DNA of 64,000 nt from Furcasterigmium furcatum (GCA_001599815.1 BCIA01000004.1:4800082-4864081); one strand, 5' to 3'. Positions 11,799 to 24,361 are shown, numbered from the stretch's first letter. Numbers and translations: made by a program. The notes: generated from the sequence alone by a model not told the origin.

Positions 11799-13514
11799 AT
11801 GTCGGACATCAAGACGGCCCCCGGCCTCGAGGCCGGTGGTGGTGAGAAGTCCGCCGAGCACCAGGAGAACATGGCTCCTCTCAACAACGTCTCGTCTTAC
11901 ACCAAGCCGGAGAAGATGGAGGTCTGCGGCGACATCAACCATGTCGCAAACCTCAACATGCCGAACACTGCTGAGCTCGAGAAGAAGATCGTCCGCAAGC
12001 TCGACATGTGGATGCTGCCCCAGCTCTGGATTCTGTACATGTTCAACTACCTGAACCGAACGAATATCGCCCAGGCCCGTCTGAACACGTTCAACGAGGA
12101 TCTCAACCTCCAGGATGGAGACTACCAGGTATGCGCCCTCGAACATGTTCCCTTCCGCGTTGTTGCGTGGTGCTAACGACAATCAGACTGCCGTTGCTAT
12201 CCTGACTGTCGGCTACATGCTCGCCCAGCTCCCCTCCAACATGCTGATCACGAGAATTCGCCCGTCCGTCTTCCTCTCCGTCGCTGCCTTCATCTGGTCC
12301 GGCGTTTCGGCCGCAACTGTCGGTTGCACGAGCGCTGGTGGCCTCTGGGCTGTTCAGTTCGTTCTCGGTATTGTCGAGGCACCTCTGTTCCCTGGCGTGA
12401 GTTATTCATAATCCCTGCCGCTCAGGTATGAATCTGTCATTTACTGACCACCTCATCCCACAGGCCGTCTTCCTCATGTCCTGCTGGTACACCCGTCGCG
12501 AGTTCGCTCTCCGTGTGGCTCTGCTCTACTCCGGTCTGGTCCTCGCCCAGGCCTTCTCCGGTCTGATCGCCGCCGGCGTCTTCGCTGGTCTCGACGGCCC
12601 CATGGGCCTCGCCGGCTGGCAGTGGCTCTTCATCCTCGAGGGTGCCGGAAGCGCCCTGTTCGCCGTCAGCGCCTTCTTCATCCTGCCCAACTACCCTGAT
12701 TCCACTACCGGTGGTGCCATGTGGTACATGACGGAGGATATGCGCAAGGTTGCCGCCGCTCGCATCCTCGATGACAGAGTCGAGTACTCTGAGAAGTCGA
12801 CTGTCTGGATCGGCCTCAAGCTTGCTGTTACGGACTTCAAGCTGTACATGTTCCTCTTCCTGAACATCTTCATCACGTCTTCATACGGGTTCAACAACTT
12901 CTTCCCCACGATCGTCAACGGACTCGGTACGTGGCCAACGTGGCTTCCCCTCCTAGCTCATCTCCCTTACATGTGCTAACAATGCAACAGGATTCGGAAC
13001 CAGAGTCACCGCGCTGCTCATGACCGCCCCTCCCTACGTCTTCGGCACCCTCTGCACATTCTACGTGGCATGGGACTCCGACCGCAAGAGCGAGCGTGGT
13101 CTTCACATCATCATCCCCCTGACCTGCTCGGTCATCGGCTTCATCGTCACCGTCGCGACCGGCAACCCCTCAGTTCGCTACGCCATGACCTTCTTCTACG
13201 CGGCAGGCTGCTTCTCGGCCAACACCCTGCAATACACATGGGCTGTGTCGACGCTCGGCCAGACCCCTGAGAAGCGTGCCGCTGGTGGTGCCATCGTCAA
13301 CATCTTCGGCCATCTCGGCAACGTCATCTCGCCCTACTTCTTCCCGGACAGGGACGCCCCCCGATACACCATGGCCATGATCCTGCAGATCGTCTTCGCC
13401 GGTCTCGGTATCACCGTGGCTGCCATCGTCAAGTGGCACCTGACCAGGAAGAACAAGAAGCTGCGCGAGGAGGCGGAGCGTCTGGGCATCGACTACAACC
13501 CCTTCACGACTTAA
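11799..13514 (+). CDS. MFS transporter, Dal5-like anion:cation symporter family
   Basis: Plasma-membrane permease of the allantoate/nicotinate/vitamin permease branch (ACS family); substrate unknown. Exons 11799-12128, 12187-12396, 12464-12926 and 12991-13514 give 508 residues with all phases closing. Layout is the family's: a hydrophilic N-terminus of about 75 residues, the entry signature KLDMWMLPQLWILYMFNYLNRTN, twelve predicted membrane segments with a central loop after LPNYPDS, and the late motif YTWAVSTLGQTPEKRAAGGA. A cytosolic basic tail ends in DYNPFTT. ATG 11799 follows a CT-rich leader. A CGATAA motif lies near 11284. It is 10 kb from the similar transporter at 32107 and not closely similar to it in sequence. 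Confidence 0.9.
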
Positions 13515-14119
13515 AGAAGATGTGCATTTTCCCGGGTGGGATCAGATTGGATTCGTACTTACTTTCCACGCATGGCAGAGGGCTGTGGATTGCCCAACAA
13601 TAGGATAAGGAGGACATAGCTAGACGTTGTGTCTAAATACCAAGACTGATTGTTGAGGAATCTTCTCCTTCCCTCGAGAATAAATACGAATGTAGTCCGT
13701 GATGTCCGTGCACGAAAGGTGAAGTGGCGGGGATGACTTACTCCGATCGATGGAAGAATAGTCCGTCGGTAATTATCAGGCGGCGGCCCCGCCGGGGGGG
13801 GGGGTTAGATCCACAGACCCGACTAGCCCATCATCCCTCAGGTAGTCCGCATCAGAACCTCTTAACTACCTACTAAATCTAAACCGCTAGAATCGCAGAT
13901 TTCTTTATAGGCTTTACTTTTAATTAACCCCCTATTATTATATATGATGTGGACTTGCGGTGGTGCCAGGGGTGAATTATTCGAAAATCTTCTTTTCTCA
14001 ATGGTGTCTCCGGAGATGCTCCTCGAGCCCACCCGACACGCTCTAAACCACGACCGTGGACTACGGATGGTGGTCTAGGACGTCCGCGAGAGGGGCCCCG
14101 GCCTTTCACACATCGCATC
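13515..14119. other. Intergenic with G-run and AT-rich scar
   Basis: Holds the 3' flank of the MFS gene, then an 11-base G run (13794-13804) and the AT-rich patch described separately. No gene recognised. Confidence 0.5.
13840..13960. repeat. AT-rich, RIP-like remnant
   Basis: About 120 bp rich in TA dinucleotides (CTAAATCTAAACCGCTAG, TTTAATTAA, TATTATTATATATGA) inside DNA that is otherwise GC-rich. Such islands in Pezizomycotina are commonly relics of transposons mutated by RIP. No open frame, terminal repeat or target-site duplication is visible, so the parent element cannot be named. Confidence 0.4.
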
Positions 14120-14553
14120 TCACGGACATCCCCCGTTCTTACTGCTCAGGCAGACCTTCCGATGCCCCGAATTCTTGGGCGAATACCCAGACACAAAGAC
14201 CCCGAAAAAGCTGGACGGAGCCCGCCGGCAGTCGTTCTCAATAAGCTGCACGACGCCGGACGATGGCTGCCACGAGAAATTGGTTCCCTTGCCGATGCGC
14301 AGGAAGCACGAGCCGCGCTGGGAGATGCCCCTGGCGGGCCCCACGATGTACGCCCTCCTGTCCTCCCCGAGACCTTCGATGAGATCTTTGCATTCCTGGA
14401 TACGTGCCCAGTTCCGGTTGCCACAGGTGGTCGTCCAGGAGACTCGCTTCTCTAGCAGCTTCGCTGGGCTCTGGGCTGCGACCTGGGTGAGGAGGGCCAG
14501 CACGTCGTGAGCATGTGTCGGACGGGTTGGTATTTCCCGCATCCCATCCCAGC
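14120..14553 (-). other. Open frame of uncertain status downstream of the hypothetical gene
   Basis: A frame with Cys- and Gly-containing text (CGNRNWARIQECKDLIEGL, ARGISQRGSCFLRIGKG, VVQLIENDC) whose spacing resembles small secreted fungal proteins, but no signal peptide is attached. A GTGAGC donor at 14557 in the upstream gene could splice here in phase only through a weak acceptor (GAG at 14469). It may be a 3' exon, the 3' part of a decayed gene, or chance. Confidence 0.25.
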
Positions 14554-15009
14554 TCACAGCTTCTCCTTGCTGGCCGCGACAGGCGCCCCCTTTGCGCAGC
14601 GGGCAAGAAGCTCGATAACGTCCATACGGCCGTCCGACTCGTTTGTCTGGCTGTACAGCTCCAAGGCCTTCAAGTAGCTAGTCGGATCGTCCTCCCAGTA
14701 TTCTCGCGCATCTTCCTCGATAACCTCAAACACCGTCTTCGCCTTCACCTCAACGGGTCCCAGCTGCGGGATAACGCCGTCGACCACTTGCCCCGTTATG
14801 TGGTACCGCGCCCAGACAGCGTCGCCATAGCGTCCATCATTGAGGGCTTCGACGTACATGGTGGCCCAGGGTTCAACTACCTGCAGCCAGGATGTGTTGG
14901 TGGCCACCGCCTCGACGGTCAGGTCAAGGAAGAGGGGCTCAACGAAGTGCACCGGCGGCTCATCCGACATGCGCTCCAGAGCAGCGGAATCCACCCATTC
15001 TGAAGACAT
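14554..15009 (-). CDS. Hypothetical protein, 151 residues
   Basis: I do not recognise a family. The single-exon reading starts MSSEWVDSAALERMSD and ends ASKEKL. It is acidic and soluble, with no signal peptide or membrane segment. Composition and codon use look coding (WLQVVEPWATMYVEAL, KTVFEVIEEDAREYW, YLKALELYSQTNES), and the fold may be NTF2/SnoaL-like, judging only from the pattern of aromatic strands and helices; that is a guess. The last codons overlap a good GTGAGC donor, so the true C-terminus may lie further downstream. It is divergent from RAD14, with 293 bp between the starts. Confidence 0.5.
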   Translation of the reverse strand: MSSEWVDSAALERMSDEPPVHFVEPLFLDLTVEAVATNTSWLQVVEPWATMYVEALNDGRYGDAVWARYHITGQVVDGVIPQLGPVEVKAKTVFEVIEEDAREYWEDDPTSYLKALELYSQTNESDGRMDVIELLARCAKGAPVAASKEKL

Positions 15010-15302
15010 GGCAGTGGATGGTGCGTATTTATTAAATAGCTACTTAGGTACTTGAGGGTCGATGGGCTAGGGGCATATCACCTGATGAGTAATTAATAAA
15101 TTGGACGCGGCGCGCGCTTCTTAGGTCCTGACATAAGCGACGCGGATGCGTCATCTTCCGTGTGCCCCGGCCGGCCGGGCCTTTGCCCCTCCACGGCCGA
15201 CTTCACGTTCCTTCTCGGGACAATTCACACTTCCTCAAACCACAACAGCCTCTTTTCCCCCAGCTCCCGATCCACCTACGCAGCCTGCCCGCCGCAAGAG
15301 CA

Positions 15303-16559
15303 ATGTCAGAACGGCCGAAGACGCCGCCATCCCGAAATGCTCCGACAGAAAGCCAACCGGCTCTCACGCCGGAAATGACGAGAAGAATAGTAGGCCTCGA
15401 CTTCACCCTGTCGTGATGTCCCCCGGCTGGATCTGACTTTTCCAAGGAAGAGAACCGCCTGAAAGCCAAGGCCATACGCGACCAGCGCGACGCCGCCCTC
15501 CGAGCTGCAGGCGCACCAGAGCTCGACAAGACGCCCTCGGGCTTCATAGCCACCGACACCGTCCACATCCCCAACGCCCGAAAACGTCCGCACGCTGCCA
15601 TATCGACATCACAACCCCCCGGTTCCAGCGCCGGTCCCTCGGCCGTCCCAGCCACGAACCGCGATGCCCGCGTCAAGCCCGGCGAGGAGGGCGCCCTCCG
15701 TCCCGCGCGCTCCTTCGCCAAGTACGTCGACTACAACATGTCCGCCATGACGGACACGAAAGGCGGCTTCCTCTCCGTCGACGACGACCCGCACAACTCG
15801 GCCCTGGCGCCCCCGAAGCCCAAGCCCGGCGACGCCCCTCCCGAGGCCAGGCCCCAGGGCATGACCGCCGACGAGTGGCAGCGCCTCCAGACCCTGCGCC
15901 GCCTCCAGCGCACCAAGGCCGGGCCCTTCGAGCCCTCCCTCTCCGTCCTCCGCGACGCCGACGAGCGCGCCGCCAAGAAGTGCCGCGAGTGCCGCTCCCC
16001 CGAGATCGACTTCGTCTGGGCCGACGTCTTCAGGCTCTACGTCTGCTCCCCCTGCAAGGAGCGCCACCCGGACAAGTACTCCCTCCTCACCAAGACCGAG
16101 TGCCGCGAGGACTACCTCCTCACGGAGCCCGAGCTGCGCGACGCCGAGCTGCTGCCGCACCTCAGCAAGCCGAACCCGCACAAGAGCCACTGGCACGACA
16201 TGATGCTGTTCCTGCGCTGCCAGGTCGAGGAGTACGCCTTCACGGAGAAGTGGGGCAGCGCCGAGGCGCTGGACGCCGAGTTCGAGCGCCGGACGGCCGA
16301 GAAGCGCGCGAGGAAGGACAAGAAGTTCCGCGAGAAGCTGACGGACCTGAAGCGCAAGACAAGGACCGAGGCGTTCCGGCGCCAGGCGGCCGCGAGCCGG
16401 GCCAGGGGCGGCGGGGACGACGGGCCCGCCAGGTTCGGCGACGCCGTGGGGAGCGGGAGGCATGTGCACGAATGGGGACGGGCGGTCGAGAACGAGGAGG
16501 GCATGACGGTCAAGACGTGTACGAGCTGCGGCATGGAAGTCGAGGAGTTGGAGTTTTGA
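15303..16559 (+). CDS. RAD14: Nucleotide-excision repair protein Rad14 (XPA homologue)
   Basis: Damage-verification and assembly factor of nuclear excision repair, binding DNA, RPA and TFIIH. Exons 15303-15389 and 15447-16559 give 399 residues; the 57-bp intron (GTAGGC...CCAAG, branch ATCTGAC) joins EMTRRI to EENRLKAKAIRDQ, the conserved N-terminal helix. The C4 zinc finger is complete (CRECRSPEIDF ... YVCSPC), followed by KYSLLTKTECREDYLLTEPEL and the DNA-binding core to about residue 285. A long basic helix and a C-terminal CxxC (KTCTSCGMEVEELEF) close the protein. An earlier in-frame start in the first exon is not present. Confidence 0.95.
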
Positions 16560-17008
16560 GCGCCATGGTGCGCGCGCGCGTGTGAGATACGATAGATGAT
16601 ACCACTGCTTTTAAGCGACGATATGAATGACGACGCCACGACAACCACCACCACGGCAATGCAGATGAGACGAATATAGGTCCAAGAATATGCCGCGCGA
16701 AAACCATCTCCGGGTATCAGGCAGTTTGTAATGAACAGTCCTGGAATTTACATATTACAAGAACACACCCTCCTCTCCCCCCATGGCCAGCTGCAACGGG
16801 GGAGTATCGTGGGAGAAACCGTCCCTCATCATCTATGTCCCCCCGATTGTCCATGCGCCCCTCGTCAAGGCATCCAAATGCGCTTCAAGCTTGCTTCGGA
16901 CGCGCTCGACGCCCGCCCACTCACTTTCTACAAGAATCAAGACATGCCCGCCATGCGTCGTATCGTTCAGGTGCTGTGGCGGTGCTTCAATAGGGAGTCC
17001 ACGGGGCG
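16560..17008. other. Convergent 3' flanks of RAD14 and PRO11
   Basis: 449 bp between facing stop codons; contains both poly(A) regions. No gene, repeat or hairpin stood out. Confidence 0.55.
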
Positions 17009-19717
17009 CTACCGCGCGAACACCTTGACCATCCCGTCGCCGCCGCCGCTGACGACCCACTTGCCGTCCTGGCTCCAGACGACGGAGCAGACGCCCTCGC
17101 CGCGCATGATGCGGTGGCTCGTGATCTCCTGCGTGCAGGATCGCTTCTCGAGGCTCCAGAACCGGAGGCTGGCGTCGTGACCGGCGCTGACGAGCTCCTG
17201 GCCATCGGGGCTCAGAGACAGGCTTGAGATAGCCGCCGGGTGGGCGAGCATATTGTATGTACATTGGCCTGGGATTATTAGCTCGAGGGGCTCGCTCACA
17301 TGGGGGCAGTTTTGCATCGACTTACCGCTGTTGGCATCAAAGAATTTGACGAATCGATCCTCGTGGCCAGAAATAATGACACCTTCGACACCCGATCCAG
17401 CCATGGACCGGCCGCCTCCTGTTGGTCCGCCGGCGGCTCCGGCATCCTCCTCGGACAGACTGCTGCCACCGTGCTGGCCCTGGTCCAGGCCTACAGTGGT
17501 AGCTACGACGGCGTTGACACCGGTGGCCACCGAACCATCATAAGTCTCGAGGCTGTCCATGGTGCCGATCTGCTCGCCGGTCCTGGTATCGTACACGACG
17601 ATAGATGCGTCCGAGTACGAGACGACGAACGACTCACCCGATGGGCTGAGCGGCGCGATACAAGTGGGGTTTGCCGTCGATCCGTCGGACCTGGAGATGC
17701 TATGAACAAGCGTGTGGTTAAAAGGCGAGTTCGAGGCGATCGAAGGCTGCGGTGAGTTGGGGAAGGCGCTTCCAGAGCTCATAGAGTTGCCGCGAACCCG
17801 TCCCCTGCTGCCCGGAGGACCACCCCTCGTGGAGCCGGGTTGAGGGGACGTGAGCTGAGGCGGCGCGCTCACGGCCCACAGCTTGACGGTTCCGTCAGCG
17901 GCACCAGAGACCACGAGGATCCGGTCGGGGGTGCCGTAGGGACTGGACTGTCCAAATACGGCACCAAGAGTCGTTGGCAGAACGCAAATGGCCCAAACGG
18001 CATCAGAATGACCATCAAGCGTAGCCTTGGGGTCAACGCGCCCCCTCTCCCAGACCCTGATCGTAGAATCCTGACCACCCGAGAAGATCCAGCCGTCACC
18101 CTGAGCACGGCCGCCAGTGGAAAAGTTGGGCGATGGCCACCAGGATGTCAGGCACAGGACAGCTCCAGAGTGCCCTCTGTGTGTGAAGTTGGCCATGACG
18201 TCCAGGTCCGACGCTGCGCTGCCCAAGGGGTTGTCAAAGCGTGGGATGTGGAAGCGTTTGATCATGCCGTCGTCGCCCGCAGTGCAGATTTCGGGCTCTC
18301 CAGGGCTGCCCCCGCCAGAGAAGATGACCGTTCGTACGGTATTCAGATGACCCCTGAGGCCGAAGCGCAACCTGAAATTGGCGCCTTCCATCTTCTGAGC
18401 CATGGATCCTAGCGAGAGTTCCTGTTCGGCGCTGCGCCGCCTGGACATGGAGCCCTTCCTTCGGTGAGACGCCGGGGCTCTGGTGGGCGATTTCGGGATG
18501 TTATCGGCATTGGGGAACATGTCGGTGTCAGGTCGATTAGGGAACGCCGTCTGGGGCTGGGACGCGTTCGACTCCGAGAGCGCGCCCTCTGGGAACTCCC
18601 AGCCGTCGTTTTGGGGCGCGGACCGGTTGGCGCCGACGTCGTCAGGACCTTCCGGCGCGTCGACGGACTCTACGCTGTGATTCGGGCGACTTTCGTCGAC
18701 GGGACGGGATGTGATGGGCTGCGGCCATTCGTTGCCGGCAGCGTAGATGACAGGAGGGTGGTCGGACTCGGATCCTTGAGGGGGCGGAGGCACCTCGCCT
18801 TGCCTGATGTTGTAGGAGGTAGGCTGGCTTCGTTGCATGGGCGGAGCGGCGTGAGGGGGTCCCGAGGGAGCCCTGTTCATCTCGCGAACGTGGTTCTGCT
18901 GCATGTTCTGGCGCAGGGGAGGGAAGCCGGATTCAAGAGGCGCCTGGCCGGGCTGGAGAGGGAAGCCCTCGCCTCCAGACAAGTCCTCCATGACGGGTAA
19001 AGGGGGCGATTCTCGCGGAGGCAAGGGGTTCGCGGGTGTGACCATGAGATACGAGAACTCAGCCTGGCACTGGTCCAGGAAGGCCTTGAGGTCGGCGCGC
19101 TGCGGTTCGTCGTCGCCCTTGCCCAGCTCATCGTCCTGGTCCTCGTTCTCGGCATGGGACGCTATACATGCTGGTCAGCAATCATCTTCGGGTAGCCAGC
19201 CATTATCGGACATCTTGGCACTTACACCGCAGCCTTTCTTGAATCTGCAGAGCCCTGTCCTTTTCGCGCCTGGCGGGCTTCTCATCGATGTCGGAAGCGG
19301 AGCCGGTGCCCTTCAGGAGCGAGTGCTGGTGGGAGACCTTCTTCTCGAGGATCGTGACGTATCGCCTCAGGGCTTTTTGTGTGGCGTCTGCTCTTCTAGC
19401 TTGTCCTTCAAGCGCCGCTATCCTGCCCTTCATCTCCTGCCTTTCGATCTCCCAGGAGTTCCTGTCGCGTTCGTGGCGGTGCCATTCGGTCTGCAGGAAG
19501 CGCATCACACCTGGTAGAGCACTCTGGTCAGCAGCAGCCCAATATTGAGCTCAAAAAGCAGCGAGCGCGCGAGTGACCAACCTTGTAGAGTGTACTCGGT
19601 CGCATGCGGCTGGTTGGAACCGTTGCCCGGCATCATCCCGCCCATATCACCTCCGGGCCCGCCAACCATCCCATTTCCTGGATTGCCCCCCATGCCCGCG
19701 CTCGACTGCCAGTTCAT
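17009..19717 (-). CDS. PRO11: Striatin homologue (STRIPAK scaffold, Pro11/Far8 type)
   Basis: Scaffold of the STRIPAK phosphatase-kinase complex, needed in fungi for cell fusion and fruiting-body development; sits at nuclear envelope/ER membranes in related species. Minus-strand exons 19582-19717, 19226-19510, 17326-19161 and 17009-17268 give 838 residues, close to the known fungal length. N-terminus: Gly/Met-rich, then [20 protein letters not shown] and the coiled coil KGRIAALEGQ...QKALRRYVTILEKKV, then the second striatin motif FLDQCQAEFSYLMV. A long disordered region follows, then WD40 repeats from GHLNTVRTVIF to GGGDGMVKVFAR. The last intron (17269-17325) is 57 bp and in frame, so unspliced RNA would read through. 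Confidence 0.94.
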
Positions 19718-21561
19718 AGACGTGACAGCAGGCTAGGCTAGCTCCCCGGCGGCCGACCCTGATCTGTGGCTTTCGCGAAAGATGGCAGCACCGGTCGGGT
19801 TGGCACGTTCCGAGCTGCAGGATCGTAGGTTCCGTCTAGAGCGACGAGGAAGGTTAAGACGGTGGCAGTTGGGACCGAGCAGTGCGCATTTGCGTCTCCA
19901 GGTCGTCGAAAGGGGCGACGATGGCTGGCGCAGCTGAGGAGGATATGTTGTCTCCGAGCTGCATCCAAGGGGGCGGCGGTCTGGAGTGTTTGAGCAGACG
20001 AAGGAAGCTTGGGCGAAGGTGAGGCTGGTGCAGTGAAGCGCACAGCTTGGACCTGGTCGAGTGCCCCCGTTGGTGGGAGGATTAGCGCCGTGTGCAATTG
20101 GCGACGGAGCTCAAAAAATGCAAGTCGGCACGTCTGTATCTTGCGCAGAGCAGGACACGGCCGAACAACCAACAACGCTAGACAAGCAGCACGAGGTGGA
20201 AAAGGGAGTGTTTGGTGACGATGCAGCCAACTGTTCAAGCGAAGCAAAGCCGACCAGACGGGCATCGACTGGACAGGAGAAGGCAGGCGCGTAACGGTGT
20301 GGGTAATCTCCTGCCAGCGATACCGGAGCCTGATTGGCTCCGAGTGAGCTTCACGTGACATGGCTGGTTCACTGTCGCGTGGGGGCTGGTGACCGCTGGA
20401 CACCGCTGGAAGCTCGGACGTGAAAACGCGGACATCCAAGTCACTGTCAGTGCACCTCCCGCGATCGTCGATTGGTCTAGCACTTACAGCATATTAAGGC
20501 AGTCAATAAGCAAAGATGTAAGAAGACAACTTACAATCCGTATGTCCATATGCTTCCTTTGCGGCATCTGGCTCTTCCCTTCAAACCGGTGATGATGGTG
20601 CGTTTGCTTCATACCCAGGTGGGTAAATATGCTTTGCATCTTCGCTGTTTCAACCTCTAAATCTGTGTGTACCGACCCGGCGATCCCATGAACCTGGGCG
20701 AGTAACATCTGACCGCCAAGTTCTGGACATCACAGGAGGAAATGGACAGGAATATTAAATTGCTGGTTTGTATTCTGGGGCTCCATGGATATGCATTTCC
20801 TTGGACCTGAAATTATCAGTCTTCCATCCTGCTCAGCAATGATTCCAACAATCAAACCTACCTTACCTACCTTACCTCCCAACTTTATGAACCTCCGTTC
20901 CAGAATCACCCCAGTCAACGACAATACCGCCAGAAGGGGCCACGATGATCTTCATCGAGTGTGTTGATACTTGCTATAAGTACCTTATTCAAGAGATCCT
21001 CTTCAGAAGCATGCTGACTGTGAGCACCAGGGGCGCCTTGGGCCTCCATGTGTACCTATTGAAGCATGGGCCTTGACCACCTGTACGAATGAAAGTGGTT
21101 CAGGCATTGGCTTGAAGGTTTCCCGTGAGCCTCCATTCCGACGGGAGGTTCGAGTTTGGTTGGGTTGGGGTAATTCGGTCCCCCGGACAGGGGCTGCACG
21201 CTGTAAGCCCCTAATGCGGTTAGGCGTGCCTGCCTGTCTCTGCATCCCCGCGTTCTGTCACGCCGCTCGCTGCAGCAGCTTGTGCCGTCCTCCATCGCCC
21301 GACAGCCAGCCGCCCCCAGCATCTCGACTCCAACACCACGCCCTCGACTGACGACCCTACACCATCCGGCATTCGCGAGGCGCATCTTGAACCCCGCAAT
21401 GTGACCACCCATAGAGGGATGCCAGAAATACATCCCCCCACAGCCCGTGAACATATCCTGTTGTATCACTCCGGCAACACCACGACATCTCCCGATAAGC
21501 GAAGCCAACCGAACCACCTCTTGACACTGCCCGCATACCCAGATACCCCATATCTACATCG
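19718..21561. promoter_or_regulatory. Divergent upstream regions of PRO11 and the cluster regulator
   Basis: 1.84 kb between divergent starts. A short CCTTACCTA tandem lies near 20865-20890. One HGATAR-type site (CGATAA) is near 21490, about 70 bp before the regulator's ATG. The long antisense-looking frames here show no family resemblance. No RNA gene seen. Confidence 0.5.
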
Positions 21562-24207
21562 ATGAACGAAGAGGCGCCGCCGCTGCCGCCGCCGCCGCCA
21601 GAACACAACGGGCGCAAATACCGCTCCAAGAAGCAGAGACCATGTGACCTGTGCCGCACTAGGAAGATCCAATGCAAGCTGCAGGGGGATAGAGCCGACT
21701 GTGAGCTGTGCCAGCGGCTGGAACGCCAGTGCACCTTTGTCCTGGGGCCATTGAGGAGGAAATACCGACCTCGAGGCGATGTCGACAACAATGGCACCTC
21801 AGAGTCGAGTAGGCCGAGGCCAGAGGGCGCGCTTGTTGAGCCGCCCTTTGGCGAGATGACAATGCCAGACGGTCGCGACACCAACGCGCAGATGGATATA
21901 GATCTGGACATGGACAACTTTTGGCTCCCTCAGACAGACCTGCCACAACCCTTTGGGACTCGGGAGGCCCCAAGTCTACTGATGAACTGGTACACCATGG
22001 GCTCCCCTTTCGGTAGGCCTTCACCAGGGAACCCATAGCCTAGAACCGCCTAACTGACCAAAACGATAGGGAGAAACCCGAATGATAACAGCCAGATGTT
22101 TTCTAGACCTAGAGAAGAGCCTGAAACTGGGTTCCTCCAAGATCTACCACAGCCACCCGTCAACATGTTGCGTCCGGCCTCTCAAGGCACTGCCCCTACC
22201 ACTGCATCGAGCGAATCGCCGGCAAGCGTCTCTGCCCAGTATTCCCAAAGGGGTGCCCATAATGTCGGCATCACCTCGCCAGAGGGAGCTTTGAGTGATG
22301 GCATTTCTCGACATGTCGGCGGAAACCCGCACGATGCTCGCCGGCCGTCAGATTGGCCACTCGAATTCTCCCTCGAGTCCAAGAAAGGGTATTCGAACCA
22401 CTTGATTGGGTTGTCCTGCGAGTCGGACCCTTTCCTCCTCCGCCAATACCGCTACAACTCTCAAGACAACTACCACATGTTCCGCCTCGATTTTAGGAAG
22501 ATCACTGATGGCGCCAAGTTCCAAGCAGGCGGCTTTACTGCCCCGACCAACCAGCCTCAGACGAATCTCAGTGAGGTCCCTCTTCAGTTCATGATGAGCG
22601 ACGAGTCCATATGGCAGGACGACATCAAGGCCACTGAGAAACTCTTGTCGGGGGGAGATGGTTCTGAGGCGGCAGATATGACGCTCCTGAACAAGATTGT
22701 GAATCCTGACCTGGGCGCTCGCCTGGTCAAGCTGTAGGTTCACCCTCGCTGGCTTCGCTGAACATCATTGACGCGAAGAAATAGTTATACTCGATTTGTA
22801 CACCCTCGGTACCCGGTTCTCTCCTTTTCTGATCTCAAGCGGATCCCGGAGTCTGACGCGAGCTTATCGATCCCCATCGGCTTGAGGAGCGCCATCTACG
22901 CTCTGGCCGCGCCCTTCACGTTTCTAGACGATGAGCTTAGTGTCTCTAAAGGCTACTGGGAGGTCCCGACTGAGGATCTCTGGGCCATTGCGAATCGAAG
23001 TTTTCAACGAGCCAGCTGCTTGTCACATCTCTCACTGCTCCAGCTCTGCCTCCTCCTTCTGCAGATGCCACCCCAGAACTGGGTGGTTGCAGAGCCTTCA
23101 AAATTCTGGGCCCTATCCTGTTCGGCTGTCGCTATAGCAGAGAATTTGGGCGTCAATGTCGATCCGTCAGGTTGGCGACTGCCGAGGGCAGATATCATGC
23201 TTCGAAAGAGACTCTGGTGGTTCACATACATAGCCCATACTTGGCATGCCCTCGTATGCGGGCGTCCATCTCATATCACCGACTCAAACTGGTATGTGTC
23301 GAAACTCGCCGAGGAGGACTTTGAACAGGGCGACGGCCAGGATGCCGAGGTTCGCAAATCAATGCTACAACAGATCCCGATATGCCTCGCCCAGTACGAG
23401 CTTGGAGTCATCGCCGCAGACGTACTCAAGGAGTTCTAGTAGGTCACCCTCATCTTGTTCGAAAGTATCAGCGGCTGACTGGTCATCATAGTTCCGTCAG
23501 GGCCAATTCAGAGTCCCTTGCGCTCACTGCGCTGCTAAACCGTGCTCAGCCTCTGCGGACCCGTATTGAGAGCTGGCGGCAGACTCTCCCATTACTTTCA
23601 ACGCCCGTCTCGGAACTCGGCGAAGACGATTTTGACAACGGAGCAGCCTTGCGACTGTCACACTTGACCCTGGAAATCATGATCTTCCGGGCTCTCCTTC
23701 GGCCCCTTTCATATGATGCCGCAGCATCTGCCGAGAGATGCCAGGAACCTGTCTCGACAATCTTCGAGAATTGTTATGTCTGTGCCAATGTTGCGACTGA
23801 CATTGTGTCCTCTCTAAGAGCAAAGCATTTCGCAAGCTTCTGGCCGCATTGTGAGTACCTGCCTCTGGACTCCCTGCCGTCCACTCAAGACCCTTGGGTC
23901 GGTTCAACTGACACCACTTTCCCTCACAGATCTACGATACAAACTGTGCTATGTTTCTAGCTTCATCTTGCTCAACCTGGCCCAATCTACCACGAAAGAC
24001 ATGGCTGTGCGAAACAAGGCCTTGCTGGGCAAGTGGAGGGATACCCTTCGGATTCAAGCCAGGGCCTGGCCGCTTGCGCGACTTGCTGCCATGAGACTGG
24101 ACGCCGTGTTCTGGAAGGGGCTCGCCTTGGCCATCCATGGCGCAGGTCCCGATAGCCCAGCTATCATGCTACTAAAAGAGACCGGATCTGGGGAGTCTGG
24201 CTCATGA
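21562..24207 (+). CDS. Zn2Cys6 transcription factor with fungal-specific regulatory domain; likely cluster regulator
   Basis: Exons 21562-22012, 22070-22733, 22785-23438, 23492-23850 and 23930-24207 give 801 residues, all GT-AG and in phase. After a poly-Pro stretch the binuclear zinc cluster is complete: RPCDLCRTRKIQC, then CELCQRLERQC, followed by a basic linker LRRKYRPRG. The middle homology region begins near YTRFVHPRYPVLSF and carries the usual LRSAIYALAAPF, RKRLWWFTYIAHTWHALVCG and GRPSHI motifs. Its position next to three co-oriented catabolic genes and a transporter suggests it controls them; this is inference. Its stop is only 154 bp from the stop of the convergent M20 gene. It could instead be a broad regulator placed there by chance. 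Confidence 0.9.
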
Positions 24208-24361
24208 GACCCCGTCAGCTCAACGAGGTATCAGAGAGAAGCTTCCACATCCAAGAGGCTTCGTCGACGGTTGGTCACTTGATCGCTGAGATTGATGACT
24301 ATCCACTGATAGATGATGCTAGTAATATACCCCGCCACTGTCCTCACCTCATCAGACTCTG

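Noticed and set aside
15609..16469. 286-residue antisense frame over RAD14
   Set aside because: Repetitive Leu/Gly/Ala text mirroring the sense codon bias; RAD14 is certain.
21562..24207. Naming the cluster regulator as a Dal81/TamA or HxnR orthologue
   Set aside because: HxnR is, as I recall, a C2H2 protein, and the zinc-cluster text here is not specific enough to assign Dal81/TamA without a tree.
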